Notes: generated by a model from the letters alone, not told the origin. A DNA stretch of 64,000 bases from Megalopta genalis (GCF_051020955.1 NW_027476164.1:558001-622000); one strand, 5' to 3'. Positions 22,011 to 34,513 are shown, counted from the first letter of the stretch. A program made the numbers and translations.

Positions 22011-24135
22011 AATCATATGGAAAATGCTCGATGAAGAAGAACAGCGGTCCTTCGATATGGTTTTCCAGAAATGCGTCGCCAGTGCCACTACCGTGACTCA
22101 AAAAGTAGCGCCAGCAGGCGAGACAGAGGCACGAAAACGCCAACGGATCCGGCTGTGATCTGCAGCTCAGCACTACGCTGCGACTTCGACCATCAGCTAC
22201 AAATGAGGCTGGATTGTTTTTAATATGTCGCGTAATTTCTGACTTTTGACAATCAATGTAGTTTGTACACCATTTGGCTGTCACAATTCATGTTGGATCG
22301 AACTTATCTACGGCGAATCATTTTATCCGTCACTTTCGCGCTTGTATGCACCAGTGCGTGAAATGAATCGAACACGCGTTTTCTTACGGCAACGGAAATC
22401 TAGTGAGGGACAGATTCGCTCAACTGTTTGCAATATAATCGCGAAAGAGCTAGACCCCATATAAGCCTGATTAACATAAGAGGGTGATTACTTTTTTCAC
22501 GAATTCTCTTTAATTCTTCTTCATTCTTCTGTACCTGTACGATATTGCTACGATATTGTCGACACCTGGCAAATAATCGATTTTAGTCGTACATTGACTA
22601 ATTAATGATAGCATGCGTAAGTTACGCGGATCTGCGCACGGCGTGAATGCATAAACTAGTGGTTCGTGATCTGCTGCTACCGCTTTAAAATTCCGGCCCT
22701 CAAAAAGGTGTTTAATGTATTTAATTGCATAGCATATAATCGTTAATTCCCGACCGTAAGTGCTGTACCTTTGTTGCGCGGAGTTGAATATTTTGGAGAA
22801 GAACGCGAATGGTTTCCACGAATCGTCGAGTTTTTGCTCTTGGACAGCGCCCATAGGACACATCTGTGACGACCCATACCTCACCGACCACCGAGGGATG
22901 TGCTATCATTTTCGCGTTCACTAAACTTTCCTTAACCTTGTAGAAGGTCTCCACGACTTCCAAAGTCCAGTTAATTTCACGCTTATCGCTGCGACGAGAA
23001 TGAGTGAGATAAGCAATTAGGAATGTCTGAAGATAGCGCCATGAGGAATGCTGCGACGGTAAAAATTAACTATTTCCAGAAAAGTCGTAATTCGACGATA
23101 GTCTTGGGTTTTGGAAAATTGTTAGCAGTCAGAACTTTATCTGGCGTTGAGTTGTAACCATCTGGGTTAATGATATGCAATGATTATTAATTCTGGGTCA
23201 CTGAATTGATATTTGTCTACGTTAAGACGAAGATGAAACTGCTTGAGTTTTTGCGATACAATGCAAATGTATTTAAGGTGTTCCTTTGCGAAGGAGGACT
23301 TTCGTCCAAGTAGACTCAAACGGAATATAAAACACCTTGAGCGTGATGAATGTGCCGTTGAAACGTTTGGCCTTCGTTACGGAGACCAAATGGCGTTGCC
23401 TACGATCAAATCGCTAAAATTGAGATCGCGGTCGATCATCTCGTTTTTACTTGTGCCGCCTGGGTCAGTATATAAAAACGTTAGCACTACGTATGTTCTT
23501 GAACTTCGTAACCGTACACAGTAAACAGTCTGTTGTTTGTATCGTCGCAATATATTTGTCGCCAGGGCCATCCTTCCAATAATTCCATTATCAAATCCGT
23601 AACCTATTTTCCGTTGTTTCCTTTGCAGTGTTATTCGTTAGAGCATTGCTCTTATGCATTGTAACGAACGTTACAATGGCCCACGACGATATAAATGTGC
23701 CCGCGCATTGAGATCGAACTTGTTACGCTTGTAATTCCTCTCCGCTTGCTGTCAAATTCCGTTTAATTTATTGCGCTTGCAACTTTCAATACAGCTTTGT
23801 AGCCGTGCCCGATCGCTTGATCGTATCATTCGTGAGCTTTACGACACATCACATTCTGCACCATTTTACTGTACATGTTCTTTCTTTGTATATATTTAAT
23901 TTTTGGAAATATTTGATTTGTTTAAACTAGTGTCTTTTACCATACAGTTCAGTATTCTTCAATACATAGCTAGAGTTCCCAACAGCATTGCCAAATATTC
24001 GAATAACGTGAACGGGATAATAACGGCAATTTTTTGTACATCCTCTGGTGCGACCAGAATTTGCTGGTAAGCCTTATGGAGATCGAGACATGTGAAAAAG
24101 ATTTTGCCGAGAAATCATTGATGTGCGACAAAAGT
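22011..24135 (-). pseudogene. Ty3/gypsy pol relic on the - strand (RT, RNase H, integrase)
   Basis: Read on the - strand from 24135 leftward. RT starts with LHKAYQQILVAPEDVQKIAV (about 24030-24090), continues near 23410 (TFQRHIHH) and in a thumb-like part with FLEIVNFYRRSIPHGA (about 23030-23090). RNase H follows at 22510-22884 (FFSKIFNSAQQRYSTYGREL; DHEPLVYAF), ending in the typical IDYLPGVDNIV. Integrase zinc-region remnants run through 22200-22480. About 550 bp between 23430 and 23985 does not belong to RT and is probably an insertion. Stops and frameshifts are frequent. This is a different gypsy lineage from the env-bearing copies. Confidence 0.75.
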
Positions 24136-25237
24136 CGCATGTCTCTGTTGAGAATTCTCAACATAGGAGGTGGAAAGGAATGGTCGTGGTACAGAAACCG
24201 CGGAGCTTGTTTCGTCACTTTATTTTAACAGTTATTACAACTGTACACTTATTCAAATAAATCGACGACGACTGCGATCGATCGCGACTTCACGTCGTTC
24301 GGTGCGCGACTTGTCTCGCTCCCTTCGCGAGACTTCGGATGAACTGAATAACGAGGGGGGCGCAGAGACCGCGCTTCGGGTGCGAGCGTGCAATTGCGGA
24401 TCAATCGCAGTCTAATATTGTCTTACCGCATAACGAGTTGTGCTTCGCTTAAACCGATCGTTTTTCGAGATTCTTCTCTCACTCTACAAGCTATCGGAAA
24501 CCTTAAGTTCTCCAACATTACCTTTCAATTCATTTATCCTTATTCGAAATACGCAAATTTCACAAATCTTCGTCGTTCGACGAAAAATACTGCGATTTAA
24601 ATCTGGCAGATGAAGCTAAAAGTTTTCTAAGTAATAAGTAAAAATCCCATATGTTGCCGTTATTGTTGTTGTCGTCGCTCAATGATAATTAATATTTACA
24701 ATTATAAACTTTCTTCACGGTCTTCAATGGAAAAAGAAAATCACCTTCGGTCACATGCTAAGGGAAGTTTGACATCATTAAGCACCTCTTCATTGCGGTT
24801 TCAAATGAACGAGCACTTTTAAACGTTTAATGTCCTTATTAAATAATGACCTTAAATATTTCACAATCTCTCAGTATGCACCGACGGTACCCTGCGCTCT
24901 TAGAACGTAATTTACGGTCGTTCGAAGAACATGGTATCGGGTGTCATTTCTTCGGATGGCCGAACGACGAACCACAAGGGCCCACGGTCAAGGCCTGGAT
25001 TTTTCGGCAGTGAAACGTCGACTCCCAAACGAACGCGTCGAATAAACGATTATCCATGAAAGAGTCTCAGTGACCTTTCGTAATATCCACAAGTGTTTCA
25101 GCTTATCAGTGATTAATTAAGTGATTATCAGTGCTTGGTGACAGTGCAGTGAAAGATCAGCTGTACGTTGTACGAGGTCAGTGCCCTTCGACATCGTCAG
25201 CCACAAATCCAGCCAGCAAATGCATCCTCAACTAAAT
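24136..25237. other. No gene seen
   Basis: Contains short open frames only (24170-24415, 24388-24600), with no domain and no repeat partner. A few Arg/Ser-rich stretches near 24260-24350 look like decayed LTR or UTR sequence. The ATG near 25219 followed by a donor-like gtgagt was considered as an exon and rejected, because the donor belongs to REP-A. Confidence 0.3.
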
Positions 25238-25852
25238 GGGTGAGTTTCTTATTGATAATATTTTTCATATTTATCTAATAAACAAGTATTTTACGTCCCT
25301 TAACGCGATTATTTATTATTAAATCAGCTTTGCGAATCATTCGTTGAATTTTGTTCGGACACGGAATTATTTAAATTAAAATATCATTTGCGAACTTTAT
25401 TAATCTTCACTGTGTACACCTTGCATAAAAATTTCATATGGTACACATGAGATGTCATGCACATCAGAAAATTAAAACGGATGTCACGGTTAAATTACAC
25501 ATTATTTCGGGTCCGAAAAATTAGTAAATATTCTTCAGACGTTCTAAAATAAAGATGAACAGCGTTTTTCTTAAAAATATCACTGTTACGTAGTAAAAAA
25601 AATCCGGAAAGTTCTCGCTTTTTGACTTGTTCAATACTTGGAACGCGGCTCGAGTCCGTCCCGACCTTCTGTCAAAGCCTCGTGCTGCGGGCTCTCGAAC
25701 TTCGCGCCGTCACCTCTCATTGGTCACGGTTTTTCGTTAATAACTCGTAAACGAAGTCGCAGATTGTATTTTCGCAAAGGAAAAAGTTACTTCAAATGAC
25801 CTCAGCTACCCCTCATTTTCGGCTGTTAAAATAATTGTGGAACATCCTGTAT
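25238..25852 (-). repeat. Dispersed repeat REP-A, copy 2
   Basis: The most complete copy, about 615 bp, from gggtgagtttcttattgata to aacatcctgtat. It is inverted relative to copy 1. It shares with the 51.2-52.2 kb pair the gtgagt(a/t)tcttattgataat end, the attcgttgaa block and the aaaatgaggggtagctgagg block (in reverse). No ORF of note. Confidence 0.7.
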
Positions 25853-26765
25853 ATCACATATATTTTAATTTTAAGTTTTTAGTATAAGTTATTTGTGTAG
25901 GTTATTTTGTATATATTATATATTGTTTACCTTAAACACACCATTAATTTTTGTCTTGGAGAAATAGTTTCTCAAAACTTTGTATTTTGATTTTTAATTT
26001 TCCCCTCAGTCTTTGTTAGAATAATTTTTAATGTACCCAAATCACACGTTAATAACGTAATAATAATGTCATCTCATCGTCTACTAAATGGTGAAATAGT
26101 GTGTAATATTCGCCTTTACGCTATCATTCACGCTTCACATTCTTCTGCATCGAAAAGAATGGCTATACAAGCAAATTCTACTATTGTAAACGGTATCTTC
26201 TATAATGCATTGATGTGATTTTCTGCACTAATGTGACGATCGAAACGTTCCAGGCTTGGGAAAACAGGCGCACTTTTGCATCTTTGAGGTAAGAGTGGGA
26301 GAATTCTCTCCCACACACATATGTATTCAAATATTAAATTGAATTAGGTATATAAAATATTTTTGTTTTGCAAAATAGGTCAATGAAACTACAATGTTCT
26401 ACACTTGCTCTATCATTAATTTGAAGGCGCAAGCATAATCTACTAAGTATGATACAGCTACACGAGCATAATAAGTATACATTTTTATATAAAAAAGGGT
26501 CATTTCTTTTTTTATATAAAAAGGTCATACGGAGGGTGTATAAACTACCACAATAACAATTTCGTCTAGGATGACGTTTCACTGGTTTTCTAAAATATTT
26601 AAGTCAATATTAATATGAAAAATATATTTATATTTTTTATAAAAGTCAATATAATCTTACAAAAATATTTGGAGAAAAGATTGAAAAAAATCCCATTAAG
26701 ATGTAGTAAAAAATAAAGAAGATACATATTACCTTATTATGTATCCTTCATTTTCTGTCCTTTTC
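25853..26765. other. AT-rich stretch without recognised content
   Basis: Low-complexity A/T-rich sequence. The longest frame (26334-26582, - strand) shows no motif. Nothing supported. Confidence 0.3.
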
Positions 26766-26997
26766 TATATTTAGAAAACTTTCCTCTATCTTTTGAGATC
26801 GATTAGAACTTTCTAACGTTTGTACTTTTCATGCAATAGCTCATTTTTGTCGAAGATTTTGGGTTTTTACAAAATCTCGTTTTTTTCGAGAATGAAGCAA
26901 TTTGGTTTCCGGATCATTGATCGAGGAGTGAAGCTCTACAAGAATTTCATAATGGTTATAGAAAATCACAAGAAAAAGTTGATTTTGTGGAATAGTA
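26766..26997. repeat. Single terminal-inverted-repeat arm of the Tigger-like foldback family
   Basis: From gaaaactttcctctatcttt to gattttgtggaatagta this matches the outer arm of the foldback elements at 57872-58507 and 32709-40322 (blocks ctttctaacgtttgtac, catgcaatag, ctctacaagaatttcata). The terminus CAGTG has decayed to tagta. Only one arm is present. It opens the duplicated block described at 26766-28231. Confidence 0.65.
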
Positions 26998-27012
26998 TAA
27001 TTACCAACACCT

Positions 27013-27145
27013 TGTGTGTGTGTGTGTGTGTGTGTGAGTGAGAGAGAGAGAGAGAGACAGAGAGAGAATGAAATTTGGATCGAACGAAACTACCTGATAT
27101 TCTATGATAGACAGTGGTAAATATGTCTGTGTATTATTGTGAATA
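27013..27145 (+). repeat. (TG)n and (GA)n with a linked dispersed repeat
   Basis: (TG)n at 27013-27036, then GA-rich to about 27066, then gaatgaaatttggatcga... to about 27145. The unit after the GA tract recurs after (GA)n at 30525-30765 and 58531-58640 (gaaactacctgatatt, tatgatag-cag). The microsatellite therefore belongs to a mobile or dispersed unit and is not an independent expansion. Confidence 0.7.
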
Positions 27146-27390
27146 ACATTGTAATACTAGAATAAAAACGACGACCTAACTATTTTATTTCTAATTTTTT
27201 ATACATAAAATCTTTTTTAATATATTAGTCAGATTCTTCCAATTAAAATGAGACCAAACACGACATTTTTTAGACCATATTTATTCATTATAAGTAGCAA
27301 GTCATTTTATTTACGAAAAAAGCATTAGAAAAACCGATTCTTAACTATACATATGTGAAGTATTAAAGGCAACGTCAAAGAAGGTATGTA

Positions 27391-27760
27391 CTGCTCAGAT
27401 TGTCCACAAAAATGGACAATATTTTAAGATGAGACACGATTATTCGAGCCTTGCGGTTTGTTTTTACAGTTCCTTCTGAGTTTTCGAGCGCAATTGAGAC
27501 AATTCTTGTGCGCGATCTCAGCGCTAATTAGGGTGAAATTATTGCATATGCCTCTAAATAGTATTTCTATATTATTATATTAATAAATACAACTATATTA
27601 CAGATAATGATATATAATAATATAATAATATAATATAATATTATTATAATATTTTAGAGTTACGAATTGTCAACGATAAATAAAAACGAGCCGCAACGCT
27701 CGAATAATCGTATCTACGCTTCCTAAATTGTCCATTTCTGTGGACCATCTGTGCATCAGA
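27391..27760. mobile_element. MITE family M2, copy 1
   Basis: Terminal inverted repeats: left part ttgtccacaaaaatggacaa (about 27400-27420) with gacacgattattcgag (27435-27450); right part ctcgaataatcgtatc (about 27700) with attgtccatttctgtggac (27727-27745). The interior is an AT-rich run of taat/ataat units. About 370 bp with no coding capacity. Other copies: 58790-59160 (inside the duplication) and 48351-49131. Confidence 0.65.
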
Positions 27761-28231
27761 TAGGGCGACATTACTGTATGTCGTTCGAAAGGAAATATGC
27801 TATAGGGAGGACAGTGAAGTTATGCTATAGAGAGGACAGATGTCTTTATCCGACGAATATTCGACGCGCCTACGTGTTCGACGGAGACTGTGAAGAAACA
27901 GTTTACTCTATTTTTCGATCAACCCTAGAATTTTAAGAGATCTTGAAGAATAATCGAACAACAAGGAAGAACGACACTGTTTAGATACGAGATTCTCGAA
28001 ATTCAGCGTCGATAGCGCATGGGTTGCAGATGTGACGGCGAAGAACAAGGGCTGGATCCGAGGCGTCGTTTTCCTGTGAAAACAAGAATCGACACATCGC
28101 TATTGTCCGAATCGTTATTACTAATAAATAAAATAAAATACACCAATATCGAAGCAAATGTTAATTTGTCTTGACAGCTCTGTTCAGAAAAATTCCACGA
28201 AAACATGAGACAATAGCCTTAAGAAAGCAGG

Positions 28232-29068
28232 TGTCACTTGGTCATCCTTGATTTGCCGGAGCAACCCCCATCCCGCCTATCCCACAAAACTCAGTAACGA
28301 GTCATTTTACCATAGCGAAAAATGCTAATCGTTGATTGGTGCGAGCTTCGGCCACCAAATCTATATAAAAGCCGGCATAAAAAGGAAATGTACGAATTTG
28401 TTTATTAACTGTCGTTGCGAGTGATCACGTACATTTGAAGTTCCGCAGTTCTGACTCTCATCGAAACAGATCATTATAGTTTCTTACCAGTATTATTCGC
28501 GCCTAGTGTCAAGTGTTGCTATCGGTGACGATAAATAGTGATATATAAATTGTAACTTTCTCCGGGACGAATTACCCTTTCCTTTTATCCCAAAAAACAT
28601 TTATTGACGGGGAATCTTCGGCTCAGCGAGACAAATTGACAGTCCTTCAACGAACGACGTGCAATCGACAAAAGGTCACGTTCGTTAGGCTTTCAGTTTC
28701 GTAGAGCCATAGCCTTCTTCCTTGCAATTTCTAAGTTCATGATTTTTCGAGCCATCTTCTTTCCGGCAATAAAGCCATTTCTGCACTTTTGAATAATGCA
28801 CACCTTCATCGGCAGCATTTTTTATGACAGGGTCGCTAGCACGCACCGCTTCGGTCGCCCGTCCAGGGTTTCTTGCTACCTACGGCACTGCGTGCTTCGT
28901 CACTTTACATCCCCTTCCATCGCGTCACTGGCCTACGAATTTCGAGTCTTCTGTCCACGAAACAGTATAAAAACTCGATACCGATTCTTCCCTAGATCAA
29001 TTGTCACTTGTCAGTTCATCGTCATTTAATCTTTAGTCATTCGTCGGTGATCGATCAGTCAGTGTCAC
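28232..29068. promoter_or_regulatory. Unassigned stretch with two TATA-type promoter motifs
   Basis: ctatataaaag at about 28368 and agtataaaaac at about 28967 are each followed about 30-60 bp later by tcagtt or tgtcagttc initiator-like sequence. Both sit in GC-richer blocks like the promoter part of insect LTRs. The second lies just before repeat 29069-29263, which recurs at 56957-57193. I read these as LTR remnants, not as host promoters. No ORF with a domain. Confidence 0.3.
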
Positions 29069-29263
29069 TTCAACTCAATTCATTCTAAACCAAGTACAAT
29101 TAGTCACCCCAGTGTTAAAACCATTCTACATCAACCTATCATCCGTATCACTCGAAAGAGTCAAACGGAATCGCGCAGACTCGGTGTCATACAAATTTGA
29201 ATCGGAGACTTACGACCTCTGTAGATCTAGCAGTTTCACTGTTCGATCTCACCGAGGAGACGT
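29069..29263 (+). repeat. Dispersed repeat REP-B, copy 1
   Basis: Matches 56957-57193 in the same orientation: caactcaattcattctaa, ggaatcgcgcagactcgg, gaatcggagacttacgacct, tgttcgatctcaccg. The partner has about 47 extra bases after the ttaaaa block. Non-coding; possibly the 3' part of an LTR and leader. Confidence 0.6.
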
Positions 29264-30520
29264 GAAAAAACATGAACTATGACTGCAGAAATCCGTTACC
29301 TCATCTAGGGATTAAGAATGATTATTCCAACTGAACCACCTCACATACAATACATCGTGCGTAATATTATATCATACATCATGACGAGGGAGCAACAACC
29401 ATATAGGTAAGTACATACCTATTCATATAATGGTAATCATTTTTCAACCAATTTGAAAATATGAATTATTTACCAATTAATTTCTTTTTCTAGTTGAATT
29501 GTTGTTAGAAGATAGCGGAAAACTATCACCTTTGACCACGGCAATTCAAAGGATGATACGCAACGGAACGATTTAATGCAAAATGCTATTTTCCACTTAC
29601 CTAATTATATACTATGTCGTTGAATATTTTAATGTTATATATATTTAATGTTGATATTAATGTTAATATAATTTTATATATAATTTATAATTTTACTTAT
29701 GTATTTTACTTATATATAATTTTACTTATGTAATCGCAATAACGAATGAATTTCATATTAAATATTGAATAAATAAATGTACATAATCGAAATTATATCG
29801 TGTTCGATTTTATTTTAATCGGAAATAGCTATCCAAACTATATCGCGCGCACTGTCAGCGATATGTAAAATAAAAGATCAGTGTTAAAATGTTAAAATTA
29901 AAAAAAGTTATCTCATTGTATTATGGAATTCGAGTCAAAGAAGTCGTGGCACACGTGTTCACTGACTTCGTAGGACATCGGCTTAGAGAGAAAATCAATG
30001 AATTAGAGGGCCGTGACAATATCGAGGCGTGAATCCCAGAATACCGAAGTTGGTCGTATCCCGGAAAAATTACTGTATTTGTTTTCTATAATAACGTTTC
30101 ACAAACTTATAATCAAAACACACGAATAGTTAAAATTTTCGAAATTGATTTTATCAAAGCAACACATTTTATTCAACATATTTCATATTTTCAATTCTAT
30201 GCGAAGAATCGCAACCTTTCAGATTGTATTACCTTTGGACCATATATGGTCTAAGATATTGTCAATGGGATGAGAACCTATGTATAGTATACAGTGTACA
30301 AGGATGTAGCGAGATTAATTGCACAAGTAAAAATATGATGCTACATGTTATTTAAAATAAAATGCGTAGAATATTTGTATGCAACATGTATAAGCACTTT
30401 TCTAATAGAATTTTAGTTATAAAATAGAAAGCAAATGTGAATTTATTATAAATCGAGATCGTAACCATAAGTACTGGACAGTGAATCGTATTCTAATATA
30501 CGTGGTCCAACGAATGGTCC
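29264..30520. other. No gene seen; AT-rich with a splice-like pair
   Basis: A donor-like ataggtaagt (about 29404) and an acceptor-like tttctttttctag (about 29482) bracket an 85-bp gap. The second side reads ELLLEDSGKLSPLTTAIQRM until a stop near 29576, but the first side has a stop eight codons upstream and no start. This is suggestive but insufficient. The rest is AT-rich. Confidence 0.25.
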
Positions 30521-30523
30521 TAT

Positions 30524-30524
<1 letters not shown>

Positions 30525-30605
<81 letters not shown>

Positions 30606-30765
30606 GAGAGAGAGAGTGAGAGAGAGTGAGAGAGAGTGAGAGAGAGAGAGTGGGAGAGAGAGAAAATGAAACTCGGGTCGGACGAAACTACCTGATATTT
30701 TATGATAGGCAGCGGTCAATATGCCGCTATATATTATTGTGTCGAACAATATTATAAAGGGGAGC
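30525..30765 (+). repeat. (GA)n microsatellite of about 138 bp with its linked unit
   Basis: An almost uninterrupted GA run at 30525-30663 with a few GT variants at its right end. It is followed by the same unit as at 27066-27145 and 58590-58640 (gaaactacctgatatttta, gataggcagcggtc). This is the longest GA tract in the window. Any ORF through it is an artefact of dinucleotide repetition. Confidence 0.85.
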
Positions 30766-31888
30766 CGCGAGGCTTGATGAATCACGTCTTTTAGTACTTT
30801 GAAATACACTTTCAATTCCGATCCCGCATCTTTAATGGAGAGATTACTGTATTTGCAATATTGACTGAATCACAAATGAAGCATACTATAATACAAACTT
30901 TTGTTTTATACTTTTAATACATTTTCTTGCGCAAAATTATTTCCTTTCAAATTGTATTATCAGGTCATTAATACTCTATGTTTTCATTATATTACTGGTA
31001 TTTTCATTATCGTAATTTTGGAAGATTATTATTATTATTTTCGTGAAACCCTTTTAGTTTGCCCGCAAATAGTGTTAATATTGTAGTTTTAATTTTCATC
31101 TTTTATACTTTCATCTTGAATAAAGTCAATAATATTAGACTATTTGTAAATATCCAACTATTTAATGATAATGGATATCTGATGGTAATACTAATACTGT
31201 TACATGCCATAAAAATCTAATCACATGATAGGACAAAATTACATAGAATTCTAAAGGGAAAAACACAAGGGAAACTTGTGATTCGGTGATCCGAAATCTA
31301 TAAATTACTTACAAGTTATCGTTTCATTTTTTATTCAATAGCAGTATCATGTAATCATTACACAATCCTTATAAATGTTAATATAGACAAAAGTGATCAT
31401 ATGAATATATACACAGAATATTTGCGAATGTTGTTATGCGCTACATAAATATTACAAAATGCGTCGCTCTCTATTAATTACAATTCAACGATCATTTTAT
31501 TGAATAATATTCGATATTTTTATGATAACGACAAAGATGCAACAATCTAGTTATCGTTATTTATGCGATAGTAATTATTGATATCTAAATTCCTCATAAA
31601 TGTGATATCAATCAATAATCATTGTATGTCATATAACAAACATTGTTAAAAAGAACAATAAGAGACAATTTTAAACAGTATCATATAAAAATATAACATT
31701 GAGCATCATATATCCTATAAATTTAATATAAAATTCGCATCGATGTTATTATAATTCCATTTAATATTATTGAAACTTTAATACCTAAACAAAAAATATT
31801 ATTTAATATCAGGAGAGTTGAGGTTCTCTAGAAAAAATATTATTAAATTATTATTCTATATGTTATTATATATATTAAAATATTATAT
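30766..31888. other. AT-rich non-coding stretch
   Basis: No domain, no repeat partner and no convincing ORF. One 61-codon frame at 30901-31086 is hydrophobic because of T-rich sequence. Nothing supported. Confidence 0.35.
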
Positions 31889-32152
31889 TGTTGCAAATTA
31901 CACCATTTCTCTCGCGTCGCGGCATTTTATTTACAATAAAGAATATTAACTACAACACAATTCGATACAAATACAATTCAGATCTTTCAGAAGTGGGATG
32001 TTGATCGTTCGACGGTCCGATCTCGACTCTTCGATTGTCCGTTGGTAACACTCTTCCGTGGCAACCCCTATATTCTATTATTCTTTAAGGAGTTGTTCAC
32101 AACAGGGCAGTTTCACATTACAGCGACTTCATTTGGACAAGTCACCGTAACA
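31889..32152 (-). mobile_element. Solo LTR (family L3) with 4-bp target-site duplication ATAT
   Basis: 264 bp. On the - strand it begins TGTTACGGTGACTTGTCC and ends ATTTGCAACA. ATAT lies on both sides (31885-31888 and 32153-32156), though in AT-rich DNA a 4-bp match is weak evidence. It matches the LTR at 17314-17526, whose internal region sets the orientation. No internal genes. Confidence 0.65.
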
Positions 32153-32708
32153 ATATTCTCGAAATTAAAATTCATATTATTCTAACATTAATTAGTGTCG
32201 TTAAAATTCAAATTGCTATTAAATTGACATAAACTAGTATGATGAGAGGTATTATTGTTTCCTGTTATCGAAATATAAATTTCTTATAAGCTAATATTGA
32301 GATTTCGTGAGAGACTGGATGTGGTTTGTGCTGAGTGGACGGTGACAAGGTGACTATGTACACATAATATTATACAATATTGGCTGTAATGTAATTAGAA
32401 CTCGCCATTTGTGATTGTGATTGGAGTATGATGTATATTGTAATGTGACTGTAATTACATGCTATTAGGAGAAGATGATTGATTAAAACCATCAACCAAT
32501 TATATGTATATTAAATATAGAAAATAGTATAATGCACACAGAGTAATTATTTTTCTGTTAAGTTACACAATTTTGCTTCGTGTAATGTTTAAAAGTGTAA
32601 AATGATGATAACGATAATTTTATCATTTATAATATTGTATTCTCCGCCTATTTTATATCTTCTACACTTTCTAAAATTTTTGGTATTTCTGTATTTGATA
32701 ATTGATAA
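32153..32708. repeat. AT-rich flank with a dispersed repeat and a tandem-unit remnant
   Basis: 32157-32240 (gaaattaaaattcatattat, taacattaatt-gtgtcgtt) recurs at about 43575-43655. The last 70 bases before 32709 (cctattttatatcttctac, tatttctgtatttgataatt) resemble the roughly 157-bp tandem units to the right of the foldback element at 40330-40640. The foldback element therefore appears to have inserted into that array. Non-coding. Confidence 0.45.
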
Positions 32709-33391
32709 CACTGTCCGACAAAATTAAACTTTTTTTCTGGGTTTTTATAGCCACTATGAAATTCTTGTAGAGCTTCACTTCCTGAACAAGAATCCGAAAA
32801 CCGAATTGCTCCATCACCCTCAGTTTTTTAAATAAACGAACTTTTGTACAAACCCAAAATTTTCGACAAAAATGAGGTATTGCATGAAAAGTATAAACGT
32901 TAGAAGGTTCTAATTGATGTTAAAAGATAGAGGAGAGTTTCCCGAATATAGTGGCATGCAATTTATTAATTGTTTTTGATCCTAAATAGCAATCAATTAA
33001 TGTGAAAGTTTAAAAAAGTGTCGACGTGAGCAGTTTCTGCACAATATTTTTGTATTTTTACGAAAAGTTTTTTGTTCAGCACGAAAACTCTACCCAGGAT
33101 CGGATTCTGTAGACATTTTTGAAGAAGGAACGGCCCGGTAAAAGTGTCGGAACGATGTACATTTCGAGTGGATGGAGAAAATGTTCGTCGGCAACATGTG
33201 CACGACGTTTTGCCGCCATGTCCTTCGCTGCTCGCTTCTCTCTGTCCGGCAGGGTCGAAGCTATGCGTAATCAACACCGATGGAGGGATCCAATGGGGCA
33301 CCCACTTTTCGTAAATAATATTTGAATTTTTTTTAGTATTTCAGTGTTTTTTTTTTACATATTTCTGTGAATAATAATCATCAAACTGTGA
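32709..33391 (+). repeat. Left inverted arm of the foldback element
   Basis: About 683 bp. The inner 270 bp (33050-33320) has GC-richer, coding-like sequence found only in the long version and absent from the short MITE at 57872. On the - strand it reads MPHWIPPSVLITHSF and continues through NKKLFVKIQKYCAETAHVDT. The other arm has the same frame open (39740-40075, + strand). This may be a relic of the autonomous parent's coding region captured in both arms. Confidence 0.7.
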
Positions 33392-33481
33392 TATATTTCA
33401 CACAAAAAATCACACCAGAGTATTTGGAGTTGGTAACGAAAGTATTCTAACACTAGCATAATTTTGACTTCTACGCCATAT

Positions 33482-34279
33482 TGTTCCGTCACGTAGAACC
33501 TCCGCAGACCTCTCTCGTGAAGGGTTTATGGCACGGACCAGCGTGGGTCATCTGAGGAGACGGAGACCTTTTTTGGCAGCTGCCGAACATCCGGGCAGTG
33601 TCTCCGTCTTTTCTAATGATCGCGACGTGTCGTAAATCCAATAGGCCCGAAAAAACCTCCCGCAATAACACTTGAGATTTTTGAACGCGTCTTGGGAAAG
33701 TTAGTCCCAACCGTCGCGGGGATGACATCTCAAGGCCCGGAGGACCTCCCCAACCACGCAATTACGTGTCGCACCCCTCTTCAAGACAAGGCCCGTGCAG
33801 GACGGTACGAGAGGGTGGTGACGAAACGTTCGGAGGACGCTGATTGGGAAATCGTAATTTTCGAGAAAACCAATCAGCGCATCCAGGCATGGAGGTGGAG
33901 GTTCCTTCAAGAATCTCAAGTGGGGAAAAGGGTATAAAAAAACGCGAGCAGTCGAGGCGAGATAGTAGTGGTTCAAGAGTGGTTCGGTAGTTTTCAAGCA
34001 ATATTATTATTACCGTCGCCTTCAAAAGATACATTCTCGATCCGGAGTCTCACCCGTGCGTCGAACAGTCTCAATCGTTCGGAGACTCACTCGTTGCAAC
34101 CGGAGACTCATTCAACTCGGGAATTCAATCGCTCATTCATTCAAAATCGGTCAATCGGACCGATAACCATTACAAACCGACGCGTCTTCAAACAAGTGAA
34201 GCCCGGGCCTTACAACCCCGGTAGGGTTGACGTTCGATCCCCGCGCGTCAAAAAGGCGTCGTAAAAGCACGGCGCTACA
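33482..34279 (+). mobile_element. Solo LTR (family L2), target-site duplication CATAT
   Basis: 798 bp, TGTTCCG to GGCGCTACA, with CATAT at 33477-33481 and 34280-34284. A TATA box (gggtataaaaaaacgcg) lies near 33938, preceded by CCAAT motifs (aaccaatcagcg, about 33871). A tract of gagactc-type repeats follows at 34046-34110. It matches 41275-42099 along its length. No internal sequence, so it formed by LTR-LTR recombination. It sits inside the interior of the foldback element. Confidence 0.9.
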
Positions 34280-34513
34280 CATATAAGTAAATAAATATTT
34301 AAATATATATTTAACGATATGTTTCAAGAAGTTTGACGTTTTGAAAATGATTATTTATTATTTTTTTTATTTATATATTTTTTTATTTTTATAATTTAAA
34401 TATAAATTATCGTTATAAGTTTAATGATAAATGTATACATTTTTTTTTTTTTTTTTTTGTTTAACGTGGGGGAAATCTGCTGGTCAGACAGGGGTAGTGC
34501 GGGTTTTGACCCG

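Larger units (their letters stand above)
26766..28231 (+). repeat. Duplicated block, left copy (partner 58280-59632)
   Basis: A direct duplication separated by about 31.4 kb. It includes a foldback arm, a (TG)n/(GA)n tract with its linked repeat, a MITE and the downstream open stretch at 27751-27936. From about 27260 to 28231 the two copies are nearly identical by eye: the 61-codon frame differs at one residue (Asp/His). The left part is more diverged, and about 140 bp at 27110-27250 is missing from the partner. Because it crosses several repeat types in the same order, it is a segmental duplication and not independent insertions. Confidence 0.8.

Noticed and set aside
25219..25245. ATG followed by a donor-like gtgagt, as a first coding exon (MHPQLNG)
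   Set aside because: The gtgagt and what follows are the conserved end of repeat REP-A, present also at 51.6 kb. The donor therefore belongs to the repeat.
29390..29580. Two-exon mini-gene with donor ataggtaagt and acceptor tttctttttctag
   Set aside because: The only phase that keeps the second part open has a stop eight codons upstream and no start codon. Nothing else supports it.
30417..30815. 132-codon ORF with a Ser/Leu repeat
   Set aside because: It is a translated (GA)n microsatellite, not a protein.
34210..34260. tRNA-like GTTCGATCCC motif in the L2 LTRs
   Set aside because: It occurs at the same place in both LTR copies and no cloverleaf can be formed around it; it is LTR sequence.
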